NCBI RefSeq assembly: GCF_900101825.1
Contig: NZ_FNAG01000005.1
Location: forward strand, 186,001 to 250,000
From: Aquimonas voraii
GTDB taxonomy: Bacteria; Pseudomonadota; Gammaproteobacteria; Xanthomonadales; Xanthomonadaceae
Direction: 5' to 3'
DNA length: 64,000 bases
The translations under genes and the position numbers were made by a program. Below, in pieces: positions 18,136 through 28,714 of the stretch. Within the stretch, counting starts at the first letter, position 1. Every line of letters starts with the position of its first letter. The notes below the pieces were generated by a model, which made no database searches, was not told where the DNA came from, and saw only the letters and a program-made list of their open reading frames with translations.

Positions 18136-19659
18136 ATGGGACTCGCCAGACTCCAGCGTGGTCACGCGACCATGCTGACATTGATCCTGTTCGCCGCGGT
18201 CGGGCTGGCCGGCATCGGTATGTACAACACCGGCCGCCTGACGACCGAAAAGGTTCGCCTGCAGACGGTCGCGGACTCTGCGAGCTACAGCGTTTCGCTG
18301 GTCATCGCGCGCGACATGAATTTCAAAGCCCACACCAATCGCGCGATGGTGGCGAACCAGGTCGTGGTCGGGCAGGTCGTCGGCCTGGCGTCCTGGTCGA
18401 AGATGCTGCGCAATGCCGGGCAGAACTTCTCGCTGGTGACCGATGTCCTCGGTGCGATCCCCTATGTCGGCCCCTTCATTCGCGCGCTCGGACGCGCGCT
18501 GCGAGAGGGCGCGCGCGTGTTCGACGAGGTCGTCACTGCGGTCGCGCGCGTGCTCGTTCCGGTGCAGGAAGGTCTGATCATGGCGATCAGCGAAGCGCAG
18601 CGCGCCCATCATCTGCTGACCGCCGAGCTGGCGCGTCAGGCCATGACCCAGGTGGTCACGGAATCCGATCCGGACATCGGATCGGTCAGCACGATCACCC
18701 AGGGAGCGGTTTGGCTGCAGCTGCTGGACCCCCGCAGCGGTGTCCTGTTCGGAGAGCAGGAGCGCAACGAACCGCAGATGCGTGGCAGCTATACCGCCAG
18801 CGCGAATCGGCAGCGGCGCCGGATGGAAGAATTCAGGGTGGTCACGGAGAGCAGCCGGGATCAGTTCACCTTCGAGCGCAGCCACACCTGGATCAGCACG
18901 CCAAGCTGGCTTCGTCCCTTGGGGGGTCGAATCCGCAAATATGGCGGGTCGGAACTGGTCCCGAGTCGATCGCCGGAGCGCCGGGAATACGTCCAATGGA
19001 CCGCCATGGACACCGTCGGTATTGAATACCGGACCATCGGCTGCGGCTGGACCGGCCTCAGCTGGTGCAGCTGGCGCCAGACGCCGACGCCGTTCGGGTA
19101 TGGCGCCGCGCATGCGCTGGCGGGCAGCGCCACCGGCGGGCGCTACAACTACTTTCTTGACCAGAACACGCGTCGTAACGGCCGGCGGCTGTGGGGCAAT
19201 GGCGCTTGGGTCTTGCGCGTCAACGCCTCAGCCGCGGCAGGCATGTATGCCAACAACAACCTCTCGCGCAGCCCCACCAACCGCGGGCTGCAGCCCTTCT
19301 ATGACCTGCGCCGCGACGGGCGCGTGCCTGACGATCGCTTCGATCTGCATATCGTTCTGACCAAGGGAGAGGGCGATCTTCCTGCCTGGGAGCGCGTTCT
19401 CGTGGAAGGCGGCGCGCAGGTGCAGCCGACCTTCAACACCGCCGAACAGGGCGGTCTCGCGGGGGAGCGTATGGCGGCGATCGCCAAGTCGGGCGTGTAT
19501 TTCTCGCGTGATCACGCCCCCCGCACTTCGCGCGGCACTGCGAGCCGCGCCCAACGCGAGTACAGCAATCTCTACAACCCTTACTGGCAGGCGCGACTGC
19601 TGCCGTCGACGCGGGGCGAGCGTGGCCTCGCGCTGCTTGCCGTGGGGATACGTCTATGA
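18136..19659 (+). CDS. TadG-like pilus-assembly protein (Tad_N type)
   Basis: 507 residues; the start at 18136 follows a strong AGGAGAGG. The N-terminus (LQRGHATMLTLILFAAVGLAG) is a class III-like prepilin/TadG segment: short basic leader, Gly, then a hydrophobic helix. SYSVSLVIARDMNFKAHTNR follows, typical of Tad_N proteins, where the helix is succeeded by ADSASYS. The rest is a large extracytoplasmic domain with Cys pairs (GCGWTGLSWCSW) and no recognised fold. It overlaps the next gene (ATGA). TadG-like proteins are thought to link pilus and envelope. The long C-terminal region is poorly characterised. Confidence 0.72.
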   Translation: MGLARLQRGHATMLTLILFAAVGLAGIGMYNTGRLTTEKVRLQTVADSASYSVSLVIARDMNFKAHTNRAMVANQVVVGQVVGLASWSKMLRNAGQNFSLVTDVLGAIPYVGPFIRALGRALREGARVFDEVVTAVARVLVPVQEGLIMAISEAQRAHHLLTAELARQAMTQVVTESDPDIGSVSTITQGAVWLQLLDPRSGVLFGEQERNEPQMRGSYTASANRQRRRMEEFRVVTESSRDQFTFERSHTWISTPSWLRPLGGRIRKYGGSELVPSRSPERREYVQWTAMDTVGIEYRTIGCGWTGLSWCSWRQTPTPFGYGAAHALAGSATGGRYNYFLDQNTRRNGRRLWGNGAWVLRVNASAAAGMYANNNLSRSPTNRGLQPFYDLRRDGRVPDDRFDLHIVLTKGEGDLPAWERVLVEGGAQVQPTFNTAEQGGLAGERMAAIAKSGVYFSRDHAPRTSRGTASRAQREYSNLYNPYWQARLLPSTRGERGLALLAVGIRL

Positions 19660-20555
19660 AGACGCAATGCTGCCCGCGCCGGCTTCGCGGCGCCTCGCTC
19701 GTCGAGTTCTGCATCGCGACGGTCTTTCTGCTGGGGCCACTGCTCCTGCTGACCCCGGTCATCGGCAAGATGGTGGCCGGCAAGCAGCGCTACGAGCAGG
19801 CGCTGCGCTATGCCGCCTGGGAGCGCACCGTCTGGTTTGAAACGCGTCCGGCCAATGCGCCCAGCGCGCCGATCAAGAGCGCGGCCGAACTCGCGCAAGA
19901 GGTCCAGGCGCGGAGTTTCGGTCGCGCCGAGGCGCTCATTCGCGCCGATGATCGCAGCCGCCGCCGGCCCGAAGATGCGCCTGTGGACCACATCCTCTAC
20001 CGGCCGACCGCAGTGGCCTTGAACCAGTCGCCGGGCGGCTACCGGCCTTGGTTCGAGGATCAGGGCAACAACAGCAATGCGCCGGTGCACGCGCGCGCCC
20101 AGCAGACCGGCAATGCCATCGCCGGCACCGCAGGTGAAGCCGAAGCCCGTGCCTTCGAGGCTATCGAATCGGCGACCCGGTTCCGCGTCAACACCCGCAG
20201 CCTGTATACGACTCGACTCACCGCCGACCTCACCGATGTCGTCAGCTTCAGCGAATTCGAAGAGGGGCCGGACAACAACCGCCGCCCCATCGATCTGCGG
20301 CTCGACCGTCATCGCGGCCGCGAGCGTCAGCTGCTGCTGCTGACTGACGGTTGGAATGTCGCAGGTCCGAACCATGCGGCAAGCCAGGCGCGCGCCATGC
20401 TGTCGACGCAGTTCCTTGATAACGATCGGCTTCAAAATGCCATGCGCATCGTCGGCCGGTTGCCGCTCGGGGTGACACGCGACATCGGCATGTTCGAGTT
20501 CGGCAAGGTCGATCCCGAACAGGTTCCGGCGCATCGACTGGGCCAATACCGATGA
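19656..20555 (+). CDS. TadE/TadF-like pseudopilin, large form
   Basis: 299 residues. The N-terminus RRLRGASLVEFCIATVFLLG matches the TadE pseudopilin pattern: cleavage after Gly, Glu at +5 (G/ASLVE) and a hydrophobic helix. The C-terminal region is hydrophilic and far longer than ordinary TadE proteins (about 150-200 residues). It contains charged segments (RADDRSRRRPEDAP) and no recognised domain. It is translationally coupled to both neighbours by ATGA overlaps, which indicates equimolar production with the TadG-like protein. Confidence 0.7.
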   Translation: MKTQCCPRRLRGASLVEFCIATVFLLGPLLLLTPVIGKMVAGKQRYEQALRYAAWERTVWFETRPANAPSAPIKSAAELAQEVQARSFGRAEALIRADDRSRRRPEDAPVDHILYRPTAVALNQSPGGYRPWFEDQGNNSNAPVHARAQQTGNAIAGTAGEAEARAFEAIESATRFRVNTRSLYTTRLTADLTDVVSFSEFEEGPDNNRRPIDLRLDRHRGRERQLLLLTDGWNVAGPNHAASQARAMLSTQFLDNDRLQNAMRIVGRLPLGVTRDIGMFEFGKVDPEQVPAHRLGQYR

Positions 20556-21256
20556 GCATGCGCATGGTTTCCGCGCTGTCCGCGCTGCTGCTGGCACTGG
20601 TTCCGGGCCTTGGCGCAGTGCAGGCGGCTTCACTTGCGGATTTCCCTGCGCCGGAGCGCTCGCGCGTCGACGTGGTCGGTGTGGATATGCGTCTGAACGG
20701 GATCCGGATGTCGGCCTGGGAGCTGCACAGCGAACTCGGGCCGAGTGAGGTCCTGGACTACTACGTGCAGCACTGGGGACGATCCGACCCTGGGCGCCCC
20801 GGCTATACGCTCGTACCGATGGGCGACTGGCAGTTGCTGACCCATGTCGACGAGTCCGCCGGCCTGACCTATACGGTGCAGGTCAGGCCGGACGATGCCG
20901 GTGCTTTCGCCCTGCTTGGCGTGAGCGATCTGCTGGCCGGCAGCGGCCAGCCGCCGCAGGAGCTCGCCAGCGACTTCCCCGTGCTGGGGGGGACGACCGT
21001 CGAATCGGTTCTGGAAACGCAGGAGGTGGGCTGGACCGCGCGCACCATCACCGCCAGCAATCGTCGCTCGGTCACCGCCAACATCGCGCACTATGCGAAG
21101 TCGCTCGGTGAGGACGGCTGGGTCGTCGAGAGTTCGGTGCAGGGCCGTTCGGGCTCAGCGGCGCTGTCCGCGCGGCGCGGCAACGACAGCCTGTCGGTGA
21201 CGGTGTTCGAGCAGGACGATGCGACGCGCACAATCGCCGTTTGGGAGGCCCGTTGA
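20552..21256 (+). CDS. Periplasmic protein of unknown function in the Tad operon
   Basis: 234 residues with a Sec signal peptide ending at VQAASLADF. I do not recognise a family. The mature part seems to contain two halves of mixed alpha/beta character, each with a segment resembling a tyrosine-rich helix (SEVLDYYVQHWG; NIAHYAKSLGEDGW) followed by beta-strands. This suggests a duplicated small domain. It overlaps the upstream pseudopilin gene and the downstream 66-residue pilin-like gene, so it is probably an accessory subunit of the same assembly. Confidence 0.55.
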   Translation: MSMRMVSALSALLLALVPGLGAVQAASLADFPAPERSRVDVVGVDMRLNGIRMSAWELHSELGPSEVLDYYVQHWGRSDPGRPGYTLVPMGDWQLLTHVDESAGLTYTVQVRPDDAGAFALLGVSDLLAGSGQPPQELASDFPVLGGTTVESVLETQEVGWTARTITASNRRSVTANIAHYAKSLGEDGWVVESSVQGRSGSAALSARRGNDSLSVTVFEQDDATRTIAVWEAR

Positions 21257-21453
21257 ACGCCTCGCGCCAGTCAGGTCAGGTGACGGTCGAGTATCTCCTC
21301 GCCGGGCTGGTGATCGTCGCGGCCCTGCTGGTGCCGATGCCCGACATCGCGCCCTTCAACGGCCGCCCGGTGATCGTGACCCTGATCGATGTCATCAAGC
21401 AGCTCTTCGCGAACTTCGCCTATGGCATCGGCTTACCGCGACTGCCCCTGTGA
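21253..21453 (+). CDS. Small Flp/TadE-like prepilin with TTG start
   Basis: 66 residues. The preferred start is the TTG at 21253: GGGAGG (21243-21248) lies at correct spacing, and TTGA couples it to the upstream stop. The sequence has a short leader, a processing site SG/QVTVEY with Glu at +5, and the helix LLAGLVIVAALLVPM, then about 35 residues. It is a second, minor pilin-like subunit. It is easily missed because of the alternative start codon. Confidence 0.7.
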   Translation: MNASRQSGQVTVEYLLAGLVIVAALLVPMPDIAPFNGRPVIVTLIDVIKQLFANFAYGIGLPRLPL

Positions 21454-21600
21454 GCCCGCGACCTGAGTGCCGAGCAGGGCGATGCTGGCGCACTGGCGTG
21501 GCGCAGTATCCGCTGTCTGCGCCTGCCCTCCAGACGGGTTCGAGCCCGTGATCGACGCCCCGCTCGATAGTCACCACACCCGAACCCTGGAAGCACGACG

Positions 21601-22572
21601 ATGAAAACGAAGGAATCCCTCAAGTCCGCCGCGCAGAGTTGGGGCTTGCTGGTTGCCGCGCTGGCCTTGGGTGTGGTCGCCTTCTTCGCCAGCAACTGGT
21701 ACCTCTCGAACAAAGAACGCGCGCTCACGGACGAACTTCTGGCCCAGCGTGAAGGGCGTCGCCAGGTGGTGGTGGCGAAGGCCGATCTGCAGCCCGGCGT
21801 GGCCGTCAGCGGCGAGAACATGGCTCTTGCCATGGTGCCGGACACGCATCTTTCCGCGAACGCGGTGACGCCGGAGCAATTCGACGCCGTCGCCAACCGT
21901 GTCCTCGTCGCTCCCATGAGCCGCGGCGAACCGCTGCTGATGCACTTCGTCGCTGGCGAGTTCGCTGAGCGCTTCTCCGACCTGCTGCTGGAGGGCGAGC
22001 GCGCGGTCACCCTTCCGGTGGACGACCTGAAATCGAGTGAAGGCATGCTCGAACACGGTGACCGTGTCGACCTGCTGCTGCTCGCCGAGCAGGAAGGCGG
22101 CGAACGCTCCGGCGGAGGAGGCCAGAGCCTGTATCCGCTCGTCGAGAACGTGCGTTTGCTGGCAACGGGGACCTCGGCGCTGGCCACCCGCGAAGCCGAT
22201 TTCGGCCTGCAGCCGGAGGAAGGCTATGCCGAAAGCACCTACTCGACCGTTACCGTCGGCGTGAATGCCGAACAGGCGGCGCAGCTGATGTTGGCCAAGG
22301 ACATGGGGACGGTCGTGGTTCTGCTTCGCAATCGCCGCGACGAATCGCCGCTGGAGGCAGAGAGCCTGAGCGCGGAAACGCTGCTCGGCGGCACCCGCCC
22401 TGGCCAGAGCTATTCCTACATTGCAGGCTCGAACGCTGAGGGCGGGAGCTTGCGCCCCGTCGTCAAGCAGGTGTCGGCGCCGCCGCGGCGGCGGCAGCCC
22501 GAGGCTGCCATCCCGAGGCGCGAGCCCGAACCGAGCCTGCCCGCTGGCGAGCTGGGAGGCACGTCGAACTGA
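21601..22572 (+). CDS. cpaB: CpaB/RcpC, Flp pilus assembly protein
   Basis: 323 residues. One N-terminal membrane anchor (WGLLVAALALGVVAFFASNW) is followed by an SAF/antifreeze-like domain (VVVAKADLQPGVAVSGENMA) and the CpaB core (GERAVTLPVDDLKSSEGML, RVDLLLL). The C-terminal 40 residues are a Pro/Arg-rich tail (PPRRRQPEAAIPRREPEP). CpaB is thought to sit in the periplasm next to the secretin. It lies 147 bp after the small pilin gene and before cpaC. Confidence 0.9.
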   Translation: MKTKESLKSAAQSWGLLVAALALGVVAFFASNWYLSNKERALTDELLAQREGRRQVVVAKADLQPGVAVSGENMALAMVPDTHLSANAVTPEQFDAVANRVLVAPMSRGEPLLMHFVAGEFAERFSDLLLEGERAVTLPVDDLKSSEGMLEHGDRVDLLLLAEQEGGERSGGGGQSLYPLVENVRLLATGTSALATREADFGLQPEEGYAESTYSTVTVGVNAEQAAQLMLAKDMGTVVVLLRNRRDESPLEAESLSAETLLGGTRPGQSYSYIAGSNAEGGSLRPVVKQVSAPPRRRQPEAAIPRREPEPSLPAGELGGTSN

Positions 22573-22733
22573 AGTGCGCGGCGGCCTTCGCGAATCCAAG
22601 GTGTCGCGGTCGCCTCGAGCCCGCCCCCGGCAAAGCGCGACAGGCGAGCCAGCAATCCATCCCAGGCCTCTCGCGCCGGCCACGCGCCAGCGAGACGGGG
22701 CGATCGATTACAGAAGTGCAAAAGGAAGCTCCG

Positions 22734-24212
22734 GTGCGTCAGCGTCACGCCCTTGTTGTCAACGCCGTTCCCTTGATTCTTCTCGTGCTCTCGCTCTGTC
22801 TGGCGACCGCCACGCTGCAGGCGGCGACTCTGCCCGAGATGCTGGACCTTCACTCGGGCGCCGTACGCGTGTTGGATACCGGCGAAGTCGAACGCGTGGT
22901 CGTCGGCGACGACGCACGCCTCGGCCACTCGGTGCTCGAAGGCGGGCGATTGCTGCTCATCGGGCTCGAGCCCGGTACCAGCGACCTGCGGGTGTGGACG
23001 CGGGACGGCGCCGAGTATGCCTACAGCGTCCAGGTTCACCCGCGGGATCTGGCGGCGGTGGTGGGCACCTTGAGCGCGCTGCTGGCGGACTTCCAAGGGG
23101 CGCGCGTGCGCGCCATCAACGGCATCATCGTGGTCGATGGCACGGTGCCACGGACGCAGATCGAAGGCGTGCGCGAGATCGTTGGACAGATTCCGGGGGT
23201 GGTGTCCCTGGTCGAGCCCGCCACCGCGCCGATTGATCTGGTCATGAGCAGCTTCGCCGGTGTCAGGGTGCGCGAAGTCGACGGCGTGTCGGTGGTTGAA
23301 GGCGAAGTCGCGGAATCGGAGTACGCGCGCTTCGCGCAAGCCATGCAGGGGTTCCCCAACGCGGTCTCGCTGGTGCGCTCCACACGCTTCAATCCGCTGC
23401 CCATGGTGCGCGTGTCCTTGCGTATCCTCGAGGTGAATCGCGAGTACACGAGGCGTCTTGGCATCAACTGGGACGCGGCCTTCCCGGGGCCTTCGATCGG
23501 CAGCACCGGCGCGTCCATCGCGAACACCCGCTTTCGGGTCGTTCCCAACGGTCTGGACAGCCTGGTCTCGCGCATCAACATCGACGATGCCCGCTGGTTC
23601 GCCTACGCCGGCTGGACCACCCGCGTGTTCTCCACGGTGGACATGCTGCAGCTCGACAACCAGGCCACCACGCTGGCCGAGCCCAACCTCACCACGCGCA
23701 GCGGAGAGCCGGCGACCTTCTTCGCTGGCGGCGAATTCCCGTATCCGGTGATCGGGCAGTTCGGCCAACCGGGCGTCGAGTTCAAGGACTATGGAATCCG
23801 TTTCGAGATCCAGCCCACCGCGGATCTCAACGGCAACGTGCAGACGTCCGTGCGCGCCGAGATCAGCACCCTCGACCGGGCCAACACCGTGGCCGACGTG
23901 CCCGGCCTGCTCAAACGCGAAACCGAGTCCACGGTCACCCTGCGCTCGGGGCAGACAATGATCATCTCCGGCCTGGTCTCCGCCGATGAGGTCAAGAACG
24001 CCAACGGCATTCCCGGGCTTTCCGAGATTCCCGTGCTCGGCAATCTGTTCAAGTCACGCAGCTTCCAGAACCGCAAGACCGAGCTGGTCGTTCTGGTGAC
24101 GCCCACCCTGGTTCAGGACGCGGACCGCGTGGGCGAGGGCGTCGAATCGACGACTCGCCGCATGCGCGGTCTTCTCGACGAACTGATTCTCGAAGGCGCC
24201 TTGGCCGAGTAA
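22734..24212 (+). CDS. cpaC: CpaC/RcpA, Tad pilus secretin
   Basis: 492 residues using the GTG at 22734, which has AAGGAAG (22722-22728) six bases upstream. An earlier in-frame GTG at 22716 has no such site. A signal peptide (LILLVLSLCLATATLQA) leads into the pilus-formation N-domain (VRVLDTGEVERVVVGDD) and a BON-like repeat. The secretin core then begins near 230, with LRILEVNREYTRRLGINWD, LAEPNLTTRSGEPATFFAGG and the final VPVLGNLF-type stretch. It would form the outer-membrane channel for the pilus. Confidence 0.93.
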   Translation: MRQRHALVVNAVPLILLVLSLCLATATLQAATLPEMLDLHSGAVRVLDTGEVERVVVGDDARLGHSVLEGGRLLLIGLEPGTSDLRVWTRDGAEYAYSVQVHPRDLAAVVGTLSALLADFQGARVRAINGIIVVDGTVPRTQIEGVREIVGQIPGVVSLVEPATAPIDLVMSSFAGVRVREVDGVSVVEGEVAESEYARFAQAMQGFPNAVSLVRSTRFNPLPMVRVSLRILEVNREYTRRLGINWDAAFPGPSIGSTGASIANTRFRVVPNGLDSLVSRINIDDARWFAYAGWTTRVFSTVDMLQLDNQATTLAEPNLTTRSGEPATFFAGGEFPYPVIGQFGQPGVEFKDYGIRFEIQPTADLNGNVQTSVRAEISTLDRANTVADVPGLLKRETESTVTLRSGQTMIISGLVSADEVKNANGIPGLSEIPVLGNLFKSRSFQNRKTELVVLVTPTLVQDADRVGEGVESTTRRMRGLLDELILEGALAE

Positions 24213-24216
24213 CGCT

Positions 24217-25994
<1,778 letters not shown>

Positions 25995-25998
<4 letters not shown>

Positions 25999-26840
25999 AC
26001 CTGCTGATCAGCGCGGTGTTTGCCGCCTGCTTCGTCCTGCTCGGGATGGTCGGGGCAAGGGCGCTCGCGCGCGCGTCCACCAACTACCGCGAGGTGTTCA
26101 CCAACGCCACCAGCGCCTCGCTTCGTGACCTCTTCCTGTTCGTCGATGCGAGCACGCTGTATCGCATCAACCTCGCGGTCATCGCGCTGTCGCTGATCCT
26201 GTTCTGGCTGCTGACCGGCAGTCTGCTGCTGGCGGCCCTGATCGCCGCGGCCATGGGCTTTGTGCCCGGCATCGCCTTCAAGGTCCTGAAGGCGCGCCGC
26301 CTGCAGACGTTCATCCAGCAGCTGCCCGAGGCCCTGCTGTCGGTGGCCGGCGCCATGAAAGCCGGTGCCAGTGTGGTGCAGGCGATCGAGATTCTGGTCG
26401 CTGAATCGAAGGGGCCGATCTCGCAGGAATGGGGCCTGTTCCTGCGTGAGCTCAGGGTGGGCGTGTCCTACGAGGATGCCCTCAACAATCTGGTTGAACG
26501 CGTGCCCAGCGAGGAGCTGCGCCTCGTGGTCGCCGGCATGAAGATCTCGCGCGAGATCGGCGGCAACCTCGCCGAAACCCTGGAGCGGCTGGCGGACACG
26601 CTGCGTCGCAAGATCGAGATGGAAGGCAAGATCAAGGCGCTCACCGCGCAGGGGCGCATGCAGGGCATCGTGATGACCTTGCTGCCGATCTTCCTTGGCG
26701 TGGTGCTGTACTACATGGAGCCCGTCCATATGGGGCGGCTGTTCACCGAACTCTATGGATGGATCACGCTTGCCGTGGTCATCAGCGTGCTCTCGGTGGG
26801 CTTCTTCTTCATCCGCAAGATCGTGAACATCGACGTATGA
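25995..26840 (+). CDS. tadB: TadB, inner-membrane platform protein
   Basis: 281 residues, GTG start overlapping the cpaF stop. It is a GspF-like (T2SSF) membrane platform: an N-terminal hydrophobic segment pair, a cytoplasmic helical domain (LPEALLSVAGAMKAGASVVQ, with EIGGNLAETLERLADTLR) and two C-terminal membrane helices. It should form the base of the pilus motor together with TadC and the ATPase. Confidence 0.93.
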
Positions 26841-26874
26841 GGCCGCCCTCGCACGCGCGCACCCGGAGAAGACC

Positions 26875-27738
26875 ATGGCATTCGTGATTGCCCTGCTCGT
26901 GGCCCTGAGCGTGATCGCCCTGGCGATCGCGCTGCGCAACATCCGTGCGAGCATCCGCGAGGACGACCGCGCCTTCCTCGATCCGCTGCCCCCCGCGCTG
27001 CGCCTGATCTGGCCGCTGGTCAACCTGCTCACCCAGCACCTCGGCGACTACATTCCCGTGGAGCAGGTCGAACAGACCCGCCTGAAGATGCGCAAGGCGG
27101 GCATGGAGTACCTGATGACGCCGGTGCAGATGATCTCGCTGCGCTTTGTCGCCGCCGGCATCTTCATTGTGTTGATGGTGCTCTGCCTGCTGATGCTCGA
27201 CCGGTTCGAGCCGCTCTGGGTGCTGCTGGCGGGCTTGCTGGGCTGGATGTTCCCGCTGATGAAGGTCAACGACCTGCGCAAGCTGCGCGAGAAGAAGATC
27301 GTCCGCGCGCTGCCGATGTTTCTCGACTTCATCACCATGGCCGTCGAGGCCGGCATGAACCTCTCCGGCGCCCTGCAGCAGGCCGTGGAAAAGGGCCCCG
27401 AGGGGCCTCTGCGCGTGGAGCTTCAGAAGGTGCTGCGCGACGTCAAGGCGGGCATGTCGCGCATGGAAGCGATCCGCGCCATGTCGGAGCGCCTGGACAT
27501 CCGCGAGATCCACTCGTTCACCTCGGCGCTGGCGCAGGCCGAGCGCACCGGTGCGAGCCTCGGACAGACCCTGCGGATACAGGCGGATCAGCGTCGCACC
27601 GAGCGATTCCAGCGCGCCGAGAAGCTGGCGCTGGAGGCCCCCGTGAAGCTCGTGTTTCCGCTGGTTGCTTTCATCTTTCCCACCACCTTCATCGTGCTGG
27701 GATTCCCGATCTTCATGAAGTTCCTCTACGAAGTATGA
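26875..27738 (+). CDS. tadC: TadC, inner-membrane platform protein
   Basis: 287 residues; GGAG lies at suitable spacing before the ATG at 26875. A second T2SSF-domain protein: LPMFLDFITMAVEAGMNLSG, then ALAQAERTGASLGQTLRIQA, and a C-terminal hydrophobic pair. It pairs with TadB as a heteromeric platform. The last codons overlap the DUF192 gene (ATGA). Confidence 0.93.
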   Translation: MAFVIALLVALSVIALAIALRNIRASIREDDRAFLDPLPPALRLIWPLVNLLTQHLGDYIPVEQVEQTRLKMRKAGMEYLMTPVQMISLRFVAAGIFIVLMVLCLLMLDRFEPLWVLLAGLLGWMFPLMKVNDLRKLREKKIVRALPMFLDFITMAVEAGMNLSGALQQAVEKGPEGPLRVELQKVLRDVKAGMSRMEAIRAMSERLDIREIHSFTSALAQAERTGASLGQTLRIQADQRRTERFQRAEKLALEAPVKLVFPLVAFIFPTTFIVLGFPIFMKFLYEV

Positions 27739-28109
27739 GCGTCTTCCGCTATCGGAACGGCAGCGTGCACTGCGCACGGCGCGGGCTGCTGCTGGCCCGT
27801 GCCGCGCAACCGCAGGGTTTCGCAGCGCGGGCGCGCGGCCTGCTGGGTCGCAGCCGTCTGGATCCGCAGGAGGCCCTCTGGTTCGATCGCTGTTCGGCGG
27901 TGCACATGTTCGGCATGCGCATGTCGATCGATCTCGTCTTTCTCCGTGCCGGCGAAGTCATTCGCCTGTGCGAGGATCTGCGCCCCTACCGCTTCCGCGC
28001 CTGTGCCGGCGCCGATGCATCGCTTGAACTCGCCGCGCATCAGATCCAAGCACTTGGACTGCGCCTGGGCGATCAGCTGGAGTTCCGTGAACATGAAAAC
28101 CTGCAGTGA
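27735..28109 (+). CDS. DUF192 protein embedded in the Tad operon
   Basis: 124 residues, translationally coupled to tadC. ARGLLGRSRLDPQEALWFDR, SAVHMFGMRMSIDLVFLRAG and DLRPYRFRACAGADASLELA match the DUF192 family, a small barrel protein often with a signal peptide. This copy has no signal peptide, so it may be cytoplasmic. The family's role is unknown; small DUF192 genes near tad loci are known to me, and this one could be an assembly or secretion accessory. Confidence 0.85.
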   Translation: MSVFRYRNGSVHCARRGLLLARAAQPQGFAARARGLLGRSRLDPQEALWFDRCSAVHMFGMRMSIDLVFLRAGEVIRLCEDLRPYRFRACAGADASLELAAHQIQALGLRLGDQLEFREHENLQ

Positions 28110-28161
28110 CGCATGGCCGTCGAGGAGCCAGCGCCCTCGGCCCGCTACCGCTCAGCACCCG

Positions 28162-28713
28162 ATGCCGAAATCGCCCGCGTCTGGATCGGCGCTGGTGCTG
28201 CCCAAGCCGGGCTCACGCGCGTGGGGGCTGCGCGGCATCGGCCTCGGCCTGTCGATGGCGATGCTGCTGGTCGGCTGTGCCGCGCCCACGCGGCCGCCCG
28301 CCGCGGCCAGCGAAACTCCAGGCGGCGAGCGCGTGCCGGGAGGGCTGGTGTCGCTGCAGGATCGTGCCGATCAGGCGTATGCCGAGGGTCGCCTGCTGGA
28401 CGCGGAGCAGCTCTACCGGCAGCTCCTGCGCGAAATGCCGCAGTCGGCCTATGCCTGGCTGCGGCTGGGCAATGTGCAGCTGCGCAACAGTGAGCTCGAA
28501 GCCGCCGCACGGTCCTACCGCGAGTGCCTGAAGTTCATGCAGGATGATGCAAGGTGCTGGAACAATCTGGCGCTGACCTATATAAAGATGGCGAACCTGA
28601 CCCTGGATCAGGCCGGCCAGTTCATCACCGATTCCGAGCAGGCCGCGCGTCTGGATGCGTTCCGCCGTCGGGTCGTCGACAGCACAAGCAACGAGGTCAC
28701 GGAGGGGCGCTGA
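28162..28713 (+). CDS. tadD: TadD-like TPR lipoprotein
   Basis: 183 residues from the ATG at 28162; an in-frame ATG at 28093 would add 23 residues overlapping the DUF192 gene. A lipoprotein signal is visible (LGLSMAMLLVGC), so the protein should be lipid-anchored. The mature part contains tandem TPR helices (ADQAYAEGRLLDAEQLYRQL, AYAWLRLGNVQLRNSELEAA, CWNNLALTYIKMANLTLDQA). TadD is a TPR lipoprotein needed for secretin function or localisation. The start is uncertain; the n-region is long. Confidence 0.85.
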   Translation: MPKSPASGSALVLPKPGSRAWGLRGIGLGLSMAMLLVGCAAPTRPPAAASETPGGERVPGGLVSLQDRADQAYAEGRLLDAEQLYRQLLREMPQSAYAWLRLGNVQLRNSELEAAARSYRECLKFMQDDARCWNNLALTYIKMANLTLDQAGQFITDSEQAARLDAFRRRVVDSTSNEVTEGR

Positions 28714-28714
28714 C

